A stretch of 33,248 nucleotides of DNA from JAZKFT01 sp043760535 (GCA_043760535.1 JAYUOV010000216.1:1-33248), one strand, 5' to 3'; shown: positions 9,174 through 18,165, counted from the first letter of the stretch. Notes: generated by a model from the letters alone, not told the origin. Translations and numbers: made by a program.

Positions 9174-9346
9174 GGAAATAAATAAGCTAAAGTTAATGCC
9201 ACAACAATAAGTAAATCTGGTTGTTCGCCGCAATATTTTTTCATGCAGATAATGCACCCAACAAACCAAAAGTAGCCAGCCACCAATAAAAAAACATAGC
9301 AGGCTGCTATACTAAAATATACCGTTCCATTTTCCGTTATAGCACC

Positions 9347-10534
9347 ATGCTATTGTCCAAAACATTGCTGCCAGTAAGCCTGGCATTATTCTCTTACCTA
9401 CATTCGGCTGCACAACGAAACCTGCTACTCAACGGCGATTTTGAAGACATAAACAACTGTGCCGAATACCATAGCGAATGTGGGGTGGAAGCCTGGTTTT
9501 ATATGAACGCCATTCAGGTGCAGCTTAGCCATGCCAATAACAACGATGCACTACTTGGCAATAATACATTGACCATTTTCTACACCTGGAACGGTGTTGG
9601 TACATTTTACCCCGTAATAGGCACCCTGCTGCCATGCCAGTTACAAAAAGACCATCGCTATACATTTACCGGCATATTTACCGCACAGTTTAATAGCCGC
9701 CTTATACTTAGGCCGGGCCTGGCTTTGGGCCCCAATTTTTATGTGCCACGCAGGCCTTTTAGCCTTGGCATACAGCCAGACAGTATTGTAGAAATTAGCC
9801 AGATTGGTAAGGCAGATCTCTATCAGTTTGAATACCGTTTTGTGGCCACAGGCAAAGAAAAATACCTCACTTTTGGAACCTACATTGAAGAAAATGCAGA
9901 ATATGGAAAACGTTTTGAAAGGGGTAAAAAAGAAACCATTTCATTGACCGTAGATCAATTTCGGCTCGTTAGTGACGACCCAAACGAAGTGGCTTGTAGC
10001 AACTTTGAAACCAATAAGCAATATATATATAACTACGATTTCCGGCATAAGGACATGGATTATACCCTGTATGCCAAAGGCGAATTGCCCATAAAAAGAG
10101 CCGATGCCGGTATTGCTTTAGTTACTAAAATAGAAATACCGGTACCGGCAGCACCACCTGCCAAAGCCATTTCCGATACCATTTTGCTAGGCGATGTATT
10201 ATTCGATGTTAACCAAGCCCGCCTTAAAACCGGTGCTATTGAAATGTTGCAAAAAATATTTACCCAAAAAATAGTAGGTAAAATCAAGCCAATTATCGAC
10301 AGTATTTTTGTAGAAGGCCATACAGATGCCATTGGCAGCGAAACGCAAAACCTGCTACTGAGCCGCCGCCGCAGCCAAAGTGTAAAAGATTGGTTACTGA
10401 AAGAAGCCATTTTACCCGCCGAAAAAATATCGGTTCAACCGTTTGGTAAAAGCCGGCCAGTAAGTACCAACAGTACACCGCAAGGCCGGGCATTAAACAG
10501 AAGGGTGGAATTGATTATTTTTTACAAAACATAG
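9347..10534 (+). CDS. OmpA-family outer-membrane/peptidoglycan-binding protein
   Basis: Exported protein of 395 residues with a signal peptide ending near HSAAQ. The first 200 residues form a beta-sandwich-like domain starting with NLLLNGDFEDINNC, as in Bacteroidota proteins that begin with NLVxNGxFE. The last 110 residues are an OmpA C-terminal peptidoglycan-binding domain: LGDVLFDVNQARLKTGAIEM, VEGHTDAIGSETQNLLLSRR, and the closing PQGRALNRRVELII, which holds the conserved Asp and Arg contacts to diaminopimelate. It likely anchors an outer-membrane or surface structure to the cell wall. It diverges from the AraC gene with 173 bases between. Confidence 0.85.
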   Translation: MLLSKTLLPVSLALFSYLHSAAQRNLLLNGDFEDINNCAEYHSECGVEAWFYMNAIQVQLSHANNNDALLGNNTLTIFYTWNGVGTFYPVIGTLLPCQLQKDHRYTFTGIFTAQFNSRLILRPGLALGPNFYVPRRPFSLGIQPDSIVEISQIGKADLYQFEYRFVATGKEKYLTFGTYIEENAEYGKRFERGKKETISLTVDQFRLVSDDPNEVACSNFETNKQYIYNYDFRHKDMDYTLYAKGELPIKRADAGIALVTKIEIPVPAAPPAKAISDTILLGDVLFDVNQARLKTGAIEMLQKIFTQKIVGKIKPIIDSIFVEGHTDAIGSETQNLLLSRRRSQSVKDWLLKEAILPAEKISVQPFGKSRPVSTNSTPQGRALNRRVELIIFYKT

Positions 10535-10882
10535 GGATTGTATTTTGGTAAGTGAAAAAGCAAAGCAGTACACTCAAGCATTTGATAGAGCTAAATGCTC
10601 GATTTAGTATTGTAACAAACTATTTTAATTGGTTTAACTATCCCCCAAATACAAGTTGTACTACCCCAATTATATGCAATAAGCCTACAGCTCTTCTTTC
10701 TACTGCTTACCAGTTAATGGATTAAAATTAATTGTTACCAAATGGCCATAGCCAACGGCTCTACAACCTTAAGTAGAAGGCTGAGATGAGAAAACGATGC
10801 CCTTACAAAAAAGCCCGTTTTATTACCACGGCAGTAAAGCGGCAAATCCAGCATCTTTGCAGCAATCAATTATTTTTCTACC
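10535..10882. other. Intergenic region with no recognisable gene
   Basis: No coding sequence is recognised between the OmpA gene and ksgA. A 7-bp stem (AGCATTT at 10577-10583 with AAATGCT at 10593-10599) may help terminate the OmpA transcript. The right end holds the ksgA promoter candidate. Confidence 0.4.
10852..10859 (+). promoter_or_regulatory. Candidate -7 element of ksgA
   Basis: CATCTTTG differs from TAnnTTTG only in its first base and is followed by GC, as is usual. It lies 24 bases before the GTG start at 10883, implying a very short leader. Confidence 0.35.
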
Positions 10883-11632
10883 GTGGTATTAAAAAAATCG
10901 CTGGGCCAGCACTTTCTTAAAGACGAAGACATTCTTAAAAAAATAGTGGATGCCCTGCTACAAAACCCGTGTACCCAACTGCTGGAAGTAGGCCCGGGTG
11001 GTGGTGCACTTACCAAACATTTACTTAACCTGCCCGGCATAGATTTTAAAGCAGTAGAACTAGACGATGAAAAGGTGGAATTATTGCCCAAAAGCCTACC
11101 GCATACTAAGGGCAAAATCATCCACAAAAATTTTCTGCACATAGAGCCACCCTTCGAAGGAAAGTTTACCATTATTGGAAATTTCCCCTACAACATTTCT
11201 ACCGAAATACTGTTTAAATCTATAGATTGGAAAGACCAGGTAGAAACCGTGATCGGCATGTTTCAAAAAGAAGTGGGTATGCGGGTGGCCGCACCTGCAG
11301 GTAGTAAAGTGTATGGCGTTATTAGTGTACTTATCCAGGCCTTTTACCATGTGGAATATTTGTTTGATGTTCCGCCACAAAGCTTTACCCCGCCACCTAA
11401 AGTAATGAGCGGAGTCATACGCCTTACAAGGGCGGCCCATCCATTACAAGTAAAGAGCGAAAGGGCATTTAAAGTATTAGTAAAAACGGCCTTTAACCAA
11501 CGCCGAAAAATGCTACGAAATGCCGTAAAAAGCCTTTTTGATAGCACAACCTTAGAAGACGAAATTTTTAATAAAAGAGCCGAACAATTAACCAAAGAAG
11601 ATTTTGCAACATTGAGTTTTAGAATGATTTAA
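10883..11632 (+). CDS. rsmA: 16S rRNA A1518/A1519 dimethyltransferase KsgA (RsmA)
   Basis: Adds four methyl groups to two adjacent adenines in the 3' hairpin of 16S rRNA during late 30S assembly. The 249-residue protein has the family start (VLKKSLGQHFLKDEDIL, whose QHFL is diagnostic), the SAM motif LEVGPGGGALTKHLL, a central acidic residue (FKAVELDDEKVELL) and the catalytic NFPYNIST near residue 95. The C-terminal domain ends with FNQRRKMLRNA, also conserved. The start is GTG: upstream codons contain no ATG before a stop at 10835, and the family's N-terminus begins exactly here. The gene stands alone with its own candidate promoter. Confidence 0.95.
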   Translation: MVLKKSLGQHFLKDEDILKKIVDALLQNPCTQLLEVGPGGGALTKHLLNLPGIDFKAVELDDEKVELLPKSLPHTKGKIIHKNFLHIEPPFEGKFTIIGNFPYNISTEILFKSIDWKDQVETVIGMFQKEVGMRVAAPAGSKVYGVISVLIQAFYHVEYLFDVPPQSFTPPPKVMSGVIRLTRAAHPLQVKSERAFKVLVKTAFNQRRKMLRNAVKSLFDSTTLEDEIFNKRAEQLTKEDFATLSFRMI

Positions 11633-11639
11633 AAGGTGG

Positions 11640-11697
11640 GCTGAGAGGTAAGAGGTAGAGGGTATAGGGTTTGGGGGTAAAAAAGATTAAGTTTTGA
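11640..11697 (+). repeat. Purine-rich intergenic word repeat (GGGTATAGGGTTT type)
   Basis: Just after ksgA the plus strand becomes almost pure G/A/T, built from variants of GAGGTA, GGGTATA and GGGTTT. The same words occur on the minus strand at 28167-28230, next to rnhB. It looks like an intergenic low-complexity repeat of the kind scattered in Bacteroidota genomes, not a gene. Confidence 0.5.
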
Positions 11698-11733
11698 AAA
11701 AGAAAAGATTCTGGTGAAATAAAAAATAGAACT

Positions 11734-12435
11734 ATGATAAACAGGTTTATAAAAATTTGCACATTGCTTTTTATTGCCAACTGCCAACTGCTAACTGCTA
11801 ACTGCCAGGATGCAATGGCCTTGGTAAAGCAGGTGAAAGCAAAGCTTGATAAGGTAAATGATTACTCCGCCAACGGAAAGATGAAAACAGATGTGGCATT
11901 TTTAAAAGTGCCATTGGCCGCTGTAAATGTATATTTTAAAAAGCCCAACAAGTTTCGCATTAGTAAAGAAAAGGGTATATCCATAATGCCCAAAGGCGGG
12001 GTAAGCGTAACCATGCAAAATGTGCTAAGCAATAATGATTTTGTGGCTTTGGATGCTGGAAATAGTACCGTAAGTGGTGCCGTAGTAAGGGTTGTAAAGC
12101 TCTTGCCTGTAAGCGAAACCAGCGATGTGGTACTTACCACACTTTATATAGATGCTGCAACATTGCTCATTCGTAAAGCCACTACCACTACTAAAGAAAA
12201 TGGCACATACGATGTAGAAATGACCTACGGAAAATGGGCCGAATTTGCCCTGCCCGATAAAATGATTTTTAGCTTTAATACCAAAGATTACAAACTGCCC
12301 AAAGGTGTAACTCTAGAGTTTGATGACGGCGAACGCCCCAATATGGCTAAATTAAAAGACAAAAAAGGCAGGGTGGAAATTAACTATCAAACCTATAACA
12401 TCAACAAAGGTGTGGCTGATAGCTTTTTTAAATAA
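11734..12435 (+). CDS. LolA-like outer-membrane lipoprotein carrier protein
   Basis: Predicted periplasmic protein of 233 residues with a LolA/LolB-type fold. A signal peptide (residues 1 to about 24) is followed by DAMALVKQVKAKLDKVNDYS, which is typical of the first LolA helix before the half-barrel. Strand patterns PNKFRISKEKGISIMPKGG and LYIDAATLLIRKATTTTKEN resemble the LolA core. In the family such proteins shuttle lipoproteins or lipids across the periplasm; assignment to LolA itself is not certain because the sequence is divergent. The signal peptide is partly encoded by four 7-base tandem units (11777-11804). It converges with pdxA. Confidence 0.6.
   Translation: MINRFIKICTLLFIANCQLLTANCQDAMALVKQVKAKLDKVNDYSANGKMKTDVAFLKVPLAAVNVYFKKPNKFRISKEKGISIMPKGGVSVTMQNVLSNNDFVALDAGNSTVSGAVVRVVKLLPVSETSDVVLTTLYIDAATLLIRKATTTTKENGTYDVEMTYGKWAEFALPDKMIFSFNTKDYKLPKGVTLEFDDGERPNMAKLKDKKGRVEINYQTYNINKGVADSFFK
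11777..11804 (+). repeat. Four 7-bp tandem units inside the signal peptide
   Basis: CCAACTG, CCAACTG, CTAACTG and CTAACTG follow one another in the coding sequence of the LolA-like protein and encode part of ANCQLLTANCQ. The word TGCTAACTG also occurs in the non-coding leader of the trigger factor gene at 27352-27360. Confidence 0.75.
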
Positions 12436-12734
12436 CAAGCAGCACCGTTTAAACGAACATTATCTTCATCTGCAAAGTTTAGGTAGCAAAGCCTCACCCG
12501 TTTAATTTTTATTGGCAAAAATAATTTACAGTTCATTTAAAATTTTCTAAAAAGGATAATACTAAATGCATGCATGTTTATTATTAGCTGTAAATGTAGG
12601 AGGTTTAAAAAGTTACAAAAAAATTTGCCAAAACACGCTGGTTAATATAGCCTACATTTACGGTTATAGCTATCATTGCATGAAGTATTTTATCTCTCAC
12701 TAGCCAATCACTACGTAGTCCATATATTGTTTAA
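12436..12734. other. Intergenic region with an 11-bp inverted repeat
   Basis: Between convergent lolA-like and pdxA genes. GTAAATGTAGG at 12590-12600 is exactly complementary to CCTACATTTAC at 12651-12661, with 50 bases between. ATGCATGCAT at 12567-12576 is a small palindrome. No gene or clear terminator was recognised. Confidence 0.45.
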
Positions 12735-13826
12735 TTAATCGGGCAATACAATGGCTTTTTCGGCTACCGCATCAATGGTTCTTTGGTTGCTTTTCTTTAA
12801 AGGATTGGCCCTGTTTTCTGTATAAAATTTCCTGCGGCCTATAATATCAATACATCCAAAAATGGCTGCCAGAAAAGAAGTGTCGTCCGCAATGCCCTTG
12901 CCAGCAATGTCAAATGCAGTTCCATGATCTGGCGAAGTACGAATGCCAGCAATACCAGCTGTAAAGTTTACCCCTTCTCCTACGGCCAGCGATTTAAATG
13001 GGATCAGCCCCTGATCGTGATACATAGCTAAAACGCCATCAAATTTTTCGTATTGGCCACGGGCAAAAAATGCATCGGCACTATATGGACCAAAAACCTG
13101 CATGTGTTTTTCTTTGGCATCTTTAATGGCAGGTTTAATAATGGTTTCTTCCTCAGTACCAATCAAACCTTCGTCGCCTGCGTGTGGGTTTAGCCCAAGC
13201 ACTGCTATCTTTGGTTTATCCACCCCAAAGTCTTTGGCAATAGACGACTGCATAATTTTAAGCTTGCTAAGAATAGCTTCCTTGGTTATATATTTTGCAA
13301 TTTCTGCCACAGGTACATGCTCTGTTAGCAGCCCTACTTTCATATTTTCTGCCACCATCAGCATTACCACATCTTTCGCATCAAAGGCAGCTTTTAGGTA
13401 TGGCGTATGTCCTGTATAGGCAAAGCTTTCCGAGAAAATATTTTTTTTATGTACAGGTGCCGTTACCAAACCGTCTATAGTGCCTGCCTTTAAGGCTTCT
13501 ACTGCTGCAATCAAGCTTCGCCTGCCATAATCGCCACCAATTTCGTTTAGCACACCGGGCGTAATCTCCACTTCATCTTCCCAGCAATTGAGCACATTAA
13601 TCATTTTGTTATTAGCCTTTGTAAGGTCCTTAATGCTCTGGTACACAAAATTAATATCCGGCAAAACTTTACGGTAAAAGTTGATGCTTTTATTGCTGGC
13701 AAAAACTACTGGTGTACACAAATCCAGTATCCGGTTGTCGCTAAGCGATTTAATAAGTAATTCTATTCCGATTCCATTTAAATCGCCGCAGGTAAAACCA
13801 ATAATTGGCCTTTGAGTATCGTTCAT
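12735..13826 (-). CDS. pdxA: 4-hydroxythreonine-4-phosphate dehydrogenase PdxA
   Basis: NAD-dependent enzyme of the DXP-dependent pyridoxal 5'-phosphate pathway. It oxidises 4-phosphohydroxy-L-threonine, and the product condenses with 1-deoxyxylulose phosphate by PdxJ. The 363-residue protein starts at MNDTQRPIIGFTCGDLNGIG (the GDxxGIG motif is diagnostic). It contains TAPVHKKNI (metal-binding His), FAYTGHTPYL, ... LGLNPHAGDEGLIG and AMYHDQGLIPFK (metal-binding His), and RTSPDHGTAFDIAGKG near the end, all conserved in PdxA. The frame is open 18 codons further upstream, but homologues start at 13826. It converges with the LolA-like gene and diverges from nirB. Confidence 0.95.
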   Translation of the reverse strand: MNDTQRPIIGFTCGDLNGIGIELLIKSLSDNRILDLCTPVVFASNKSINFYRKVLPDINFVYQSIKDLTKANNKMINVLNCWEDEVEITPGVLNEIGGDYGRRSLIAAVEALKAGTIDGLVTAPVHKKNIFSESFAYTGHTPYLKAAFDAKDVVMLMVAENMKVGLLTEHVPVAEIAKYITKEAILSKLKIMQSSIAKDFGVDKPKIAVLGLNPHAGDEGLIGTEEETIIKPAIKDAKEKHMQVFGPYSADAFFARGQYEKFDGVLAMYHDQGLIPFKSLAVGEGVNFTAGIAGIRTSPDHGTAFDIAGKGIADDTSFLAAIFGCIDIIGRRKFYTENRANPLKKSNQRTIDAVAEKAIVLPD

Positions 13827-14243
13827 AATAAATGCTTGATAAGCCGTGAATGTAAATGATTTCCTGTAGTTGCAGGCCATTGGTAAGGTAGATAAAAGGC
13901 ATAGTAAGTTGTTTATGCAGGTAAATGTTTACAGTAATAAATTAATGATGAGCGTTTAGTGAAACCAAATTGGAAGGTTTGGGTTATTATTTTTTTTACA
14001 GAAAATAAAAAATCGGCGCTAAAAAGATGGGGTGGAAAGTCTTAGTGATATATTTATTTGCAAGGAACGTCGATATTTAATGAATTAGACAATACTAAGT
14101 GGCTTATTTTATTAGCAAATTCGGTTTTTATGTTACATTTACCATGTTTATTATAAATGTAAATATTAATCATATTTTAATCGCCGGTTAGAGCATGGTT
14201 ATAACACAAACGATTTCTTAACATAATAATTTAAAAATAAGAA
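13827..14243. other. Divergent pdxA/nirB intergenic region
   Basis: About 420 AT-rich bases with no coding potential recognised. They hold both start regions and, near nirB, a 30-bp inverted repeat (listed separately). No exact TAnnTTTG box was found before either gene. Confidence 0.4.
14133..14162. promoter_or_regulatory. Inverted repeat upstream of nirB, candidate operator
   Basis: TTACATTTA at 14133-14141 and TAAATGTAA at 14154-14162 are perfect 9-bp inverted arms 12 bases apart, ending 81 bases before the nirB ATG. The spacing and symmetry suit a dimeric regulator, possibly one responding to nitrogen source, nitrite or nitric oxide. No regulator gene lies nearby. Confidence 0.4.
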
Positions 14244-16775
14244 ATGGGAAGCTCCAAAAAGCCCATTGTTGTTGTTATAGGCAATGGCATGGTAGGCTAC
14301 AAGTTCTGCGAAAAACTGGTTGCAAAAACTAACAATTTCGAGTTGGTTGTTTTTGGTGAAGAGCCAAGAAGAGCCTACGATAGGGTACACCTGAGCGAAT
14401 ATTTTGCCGGAAAAACCGAAGATGATCTTAGCATGTCCACATTAGAGTGGTATGCCGAAAACGATATTCTGCTTCACCTTAGCGACCCTGTTTTAGAAGT
14501 AAACAGGGATGCTAAAACCATCCATTCTCAAAAAGGCATCATTCAGCCTTACGATTACCTTGTTTTAGCCACAGGTTCGGCCGCATTTGTACCCAATATT
14601 CCTGGCGTAGAAAAGGAAGGTGTATTTGTGTACCGCACCATTGAGGATTTGGAAATGATGAAAAGCCACGCCAAAAAGGTAAAAAAAGGTGCAGTAATTG
14701 GCGGCGGCCTTCTCGGTCTTGAAGCTGCCAAAGCCTTGCTGGATTTGGGTGTGCAGGAAACCCATGTAGTAGAATTTGCATCGAGGCTTATGCCAAGGCA
14801 AATAGACAGTGCCGGCAGCGCCATGTTACAGCATAAGCTAAAAGAATTTGGCCTTACCGTACACCTTAATAAAAGTACTACCGCCATAATAGGTGATAAA
14901 GTAATTACCGCACTAGAATTTGCCGACGACAGCAAACTAGAGCTAGATATGCTGGTAATATCTGCTGGCATTCGCCCAAGAGATGAACTGGCCAAACTAA
15001 GCGGTATTAAAGTGGGCAGCCGAGGCGGCATTTTGGTAAACGATCAGTTACAAACAAGCGATCCCTTCATCTTTGCCATTGGCGAATGTGCCTTATACAA
15101 TAGTATGATTTATGGCCTAGTAGCCCCCGGGTACGAAATGGCCGAAGTGGTGGCTGCCAATTTGTGCAATCAGCCAGTTCTTACAAATGAACAAGATCAA
15201 CCCAAAGCCTTCACCGGCTTCGATATGAGTACCAAGCTTAAGCTGATTGGTGTAGATGTAGCCAGTTTTGGCGATGCTTTTATTACCGACCCCGATTGCC
15301 GTACCATTATTTTCGAAGACACCCACAAAGGCGTTTACAAACGTATTAACATTAGCTCCGATGGTAAATACCTGCTCGGCGGTATTTTAATTGGCGATGC
15401 GGAGGCGTATAACATGCTGTTGCAAACAGTAAACAATAAAATCATTTTACCAGCTAACCCCGAAGATCTGATTTTAGGCAGCCGTGGTGGCGAAAGCGAT
15501 AGTGGTGCCGGTGTGTTGGGTTTACCAGAAGACGCTCTAATTTGTAGCTGCGAAGCGGTAACCAAAGGCGCTATTTGTATTGCCGTAACCGAAGGCGGCG
15601 TTACTACTATAGATGCCATGAAGAAATGTACCAAAGCCGGAACTGGTTGTGGCGGCTGCGTGCCAATGGTAAAAGATTTAATAGTAGGCACCATGAAAGC
15701 CAATGGTGTGTATGTAAAAAATGTAGTCTGCGAACATTTTGAATACAGCCGTCAGGAACTTTTTGATCTTACTAAAATGAATGGCATTAAAACCTACAAC
15801 GAAGTGCTGGGCCGCTACGGAAAAGGCGATGGCTGCGAAGTGTGTAAGCCTGTGGTAGCTAGCATTTTGGCCAGTTTGTGGAACGATCTTATTTTAAAAC
15901 AAGAAACGATACAAGATAGTAACGATCGTTTTTTAGCCAACATTCAGAAAGGCGGCACCTACTCTGTAGTACCACGCATAGCCGGTGGCGAAATAACACC
16001 AGATAAGCTGATTGCCATTGGGCAGGTAGGAAAAAAATACAACCTCTATACTAAAATAACCGGCGGCCAACGCATCGATATGTTTGGTGCGCACCTAAGC
16101 GATTTGCCTGCTATTTGGGAGGAGCTAATTGAAGCCGGTTTTGAAAGTGGCCATGCTTATGGCAAATCTTTACGTACTGTAAAAAGCTGTGTGGGCAGCA
16201 CCTGGTGCAGGTTTGGTTTACACGATAGTGTAAGTTTTGCAATAGAGGTAGAAGATCGGTATAAAGGCCTTCGTAGCCCGCATAAGTTAAAGGGAGGTGT
16301 AAGTGGATGTGTAAGAGAATGTGCCGAAGCACAAAGCAAAGACTTTGGCATTATTGCCACAGAAAAGGGCTGGAACTTGTACATCTGCGGTAATGGCGGC
16401 AGCAAGCCACAACATGCACAACTGCTGGCCACAGATATTGATAAAGAAACCTGTATTAAATACCTCGATCGGTTCTTAATGTTTTATGTAAAAACGGCCG
16501 ATCCGCTTACACGTACTGCTACCTGGCTTAATAAAATGGAAGGCGGCATGGCTTATCTTAAAAATGTAATTGTTAACGATAGCCTAGGCATAGCCGAAGA
16601 ATTGGAAGCTGCCATGATACACCATACTAACACTTACGAATGCGAATGGAAAGCCGCTATCGAAAATCCGGAGATGCGTAAAAGATTTAGCCATTTTGTA
16701 AATGCCCCAACCGAAAAAGACCCCACCTCTCAGTTAGTGCCTATGAGAGACCAAGTAAAAGCAAAAGATTGGTAA
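14244..16775 (+). CDS. nirB: Assimilatory nitrite reductase large subunit NirB
   Basis: Cytoplasmic NAD(P)H-dependent siroheme enzyme that reduces nitrite to ammonium by six electrons. The 843-residue protein has, in order, an N-terminal FAD/NAD(P)H oxidoreductase part (VVVIGNGMVGYKFCEKLV and GAVIGGGLLGLEAAKALLDL), a [2Fe-2S] BFD-like domain with Cys434, Cys436, Cys469 and Cys472, and a nitrite/sulfite reductase ferredoxin-like half-domain. Next comes the [4Fe-4S]-siroheme site, with Cys649, Cys655, Cys689 and Cys693 in SCVGSTWC and SGCVREC. Length and order match the family. It is followed by nirD after 92 bases. Siroheme depends on uroporphyrinogen III from the heme operon 5 kb downstream. 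Confidence 0.95.
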   Translation: MGSSKKPIVVVIGNGMVGYKFCEKLVAKTNNFELVVFGEEPRRAYDRVHLSEYFAGKTEDDLSMSTLEWYAENDILLHLSDPVLEVNRDAKTIHSQKGIIQPYDYLVLATGSAAFVPNIPGVEKEGVFVYRTIEDLEMMKSHAKKVKKGAVIGGGLLGLEAAKALLDLGVQETHVVEFASRLMPRQIDSAGSAMLQHKLKEFGLTVHLNKSTTAIIGDKVITALEFADDSKLELDMLVISAGIRPRDELAKLSGIKVGSRGGILVNDQLQTSDPFIFAIGECALYNSMIYGLVAPGYEMAEVVAANLCNQPVLTNEQDQPKAFTGFDMSTKLKLIGVDVASFGDAFITDPDCRTIIFEDTHKGVYKRINISSDGKYLLGGILIGDAEAYNMLLQTVNNKIILPANPEDLILGSRGGESDSGAGVLGLPEDALICSCEAVTKGAICIAVTEGGVTTIDAMKKCTKAGTGCGGCVPMVKDLIVGTMKANGVYVKNVVCEHFEYSRQELFDLTKMNGIKTYNEVLGRYGKGDGCEVCKPVVASILASLWNDLILKQETIQDSNDRFLANIQKGGTYSVVPRIAGGEITPDKLIAIGQVGKKYNLYTKITGGQRIDMFGAHLSDLPAIWEELIEAGFESGHAYGKSLRTVKSCVGSTWCRFGLHDSVSFAIEVEDRYKGLRSPHKLKGGVSGCVRECAEAQSKDFGIIATEKGWNLYICGNGGSKPQHAQLLATDIDKETCIKYLDRFLMFYVKTADPLTRTATWLNKMEGGMAYLKNVIVNDSLGIAEELEAAMIHHTNTYECEWKAAIENPEMRKRFSHFVNAPTEKDPTSQLVPMRDQVKAKDW

Positions 16776-16867
16776 ACTTTTAATTATTGGGTTAAATAAG
16801 TTAGTGGTCAAAAATCTACTTGTAAAGTCTTAAATTTAAAATAAGGTAAATATTAAAATTAATAGTT

Positions 16868-17230
16868 ATGAACCTGCAAACGAACACCGACACCAAATGG
16901 TTTTTTGCTTGTTATACAGACGATGTGCCCGACAATGGCGGAGTTTGTGTTAAGTATGAAGAAGAACAGATTGCGGTGTTCAATTTCAGCCGCAGGGGCG
17001 AATGGTATGCAACTCAGAACTTATGTCCGCACAAACAACAAATGGCCCTAAGCCGTGGTATGATAGGAAGTGCGGGGGAAGCTTGTGAACCAAAAGTGGC
17101 CTGCCCTTTTCATAAAAAAACCTTTAGTCTGCTTACAGGCGAATGCCTTACAGGCGATGTATGTGCTATAAAAACTTATCCAATAAAGGTAGCAGAAGGT
17201 AAAGTTTACATTGGGGTGGGTTTGCAATAA
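16868..17230 (+). CDS. nirD: Nitrite reductase small subunit NirD, Rieske type
   Basis: Partner of NirB; 120 residues forming one Rieske-like domain. Unlike the E. coli NirD, which has lost the cluster ligands, this protein keeps a full Rieske set: Cys53 and His55 in NLCPHKQQM, Cys79 and His82 in ACPFHKKTF. LSRGMIG between the two boxes and KTYPIKVAEGKVYIG at the end are typical of NirD. It probably carries a [2Fe-2S] cluster and passes electrons to the siroheme site. It is the second gene of the nir operon and is closed by a strong terminator. Confidence 0.92.
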   Translation: MNLQTNTDTKWFFACYTDDVPDNGGVCVKYEEEQIAVFNFSRRGEWYATQNLCPHKQQMALSRGMIGSAGEACEPKVACPFHKKTFSLLTGECLTGDVCAIKTYPIKVAEGKVYIGVGLQ

Positions 17231-17245
17231 ATACATTTTACAAAG

Positions 17246-17291
17246 AAAAAAGTTGGGCAAAACCTATGGTGGTATTTGCCCAACTTTTTTT
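17246..17291. terminator. Bidirectional rho-independent terminator for nirD and mscS
   Basis: GTTGGGCAAA at 17252-17261 pairs with TTTGCCCAAC at 17275-17284 (10 bp). A-rich sequence lies on the left and T7 on the right, so it works in both directions. It sits between the convergent nirD and MscS genes. Confidence 0.92.
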
Positions 17292-17303
17292 GTTATATTA
17301 AAC

Positions 17304-18131
17304 TTACTTTGTTATTTGTATGTGTGTAGGTATTGGCCCATCTACACCATTTTTATCCCAGGCATTTTTTACTAATTCTTGTGTGCCAAAATATACATCC
17401 CAATAATCTGCTTGGGTTGTGTATGGCCTTATTGCAAGCGTTACCATTCCTTCGCCTACTTTTAAAACACTTACTTCGGGGCTTGGCGTTTTAAGCACTT
17501 TGGGGTGTGTAAGCATGGCTTCTATTGCTACTTTTCTGGCCTTTTCTATGTCCATATCAAGGGCAATAGCCATTGATAAATCTGTACGTAAATAACCAGC
17601 AGTGGTATAATTGGTTATTACGCCAGTAGATAAAGGCCCATTTGGTAAAAAGATGGTTTTGTTTTCTGCTGATAAGATAGTAGTGCTAAAAATGCCCATT
17701 TCTTTTACAATACCCACTACGCCTTGTGCTTCTATCATATCCGAAACCTTAAATGGTTTAAAAACCAACATCATTACACCACCTGCCAGGTTACCCAATG
17801 TGCCGTTAAGTGCGGCGCCAATAGCAATGCCAGCACCAGCCAGTAATGCAGCAAATGAAGTAGTATTTACGCCCAGCATACCCACCACGGTAAGTAAGAG
17901 CAACACATTGAGTACTACGGTAAATAATGATGTAAGAAATGATTGTAACGAGGGTTCGTATTTTCTAGCACTCATTATTTGGGTAATAATACGGCCTACC
18001 CTTTTTATAAGCCAAGATCCTATAATATATACAATAATGGCACCAACAAGTTTAGGAGCATACTCAAGCCCCATATTTTTTACTTTCTCAAAAATGTTAG
18101 CATTGTTGGATAAAATTTGGAGTAAATACAT
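17304..18131 (-). CDS. MscS-family small-conductance mechanosensitive channel
   Basis: Inner-membrane channel that opens under membrane tension to release solutes. The 275-residue length matches short E. coli-type MscS. Three hydrophobic helices come first (about residues 22-45, 65-90, 95-125). The pore-lining third helix is glycine/alanine-rich: FAALLAGAGIAIGAALNGTL, then GNLAGGVMMLVFKPFKVSDM. The MscS beta domain follows (QGVVGIVKEMGIFSTTIL, KTIFLPNGPL) with an alpha-beta C-terminal domain ending in THIQITK. The start at 18131 agrees with the family, with a candidate TTACTTTG element about 35 bases upstream. It converges with nirD. Confidence 0.93.
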   Translation of the reverse strand: MYLLQILSNNANIFEKVKNMGLEYAPKLVGAIIVYIIGSWLIKRVGRIITQIMSARKYEPSLQSFLTSLFTVVLNVLLLLTVVGMLGVNTTSFAALLAGAGIAIGAALNGTLGNLAGGVMMLVFKPFKVSDMIEAQGVVGIVKEMGIFSTTILSAENKTIFLPNGPLSTGVITNYTTAGYLRTDLSMAIALDMDIEKARKVAIEAMLTHPKVLKTPSPEVSVLKVGEGMVTLAIRPYTTQADYWDVYFGTQELVKNAWDKNGVDGPIPTHIQITK

Positions 18132-18165
18132 ACGTTTTATTTATGGTTTTATTTAGTAGTGGTAA

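Noticed and set aside
11640..11810. CRISPR-like repeats
   Set aside because: The repeated words are short, variable and contiguous, with no unique spacers and no cas genes in the window.
14555..15031. Open frame of 158 codons on the minus strand within nirB
   Set aside because: Antisense to conserved NirB codons, low-complexity Ser/Leu/Pro composition typical of shadow frames.
17611..18156. Open frame of 181 codons on the plus strand over mscS
   Set aside because: It is a shadow of the well supported MscS gene on the opposite strand and has no recognisable domain.
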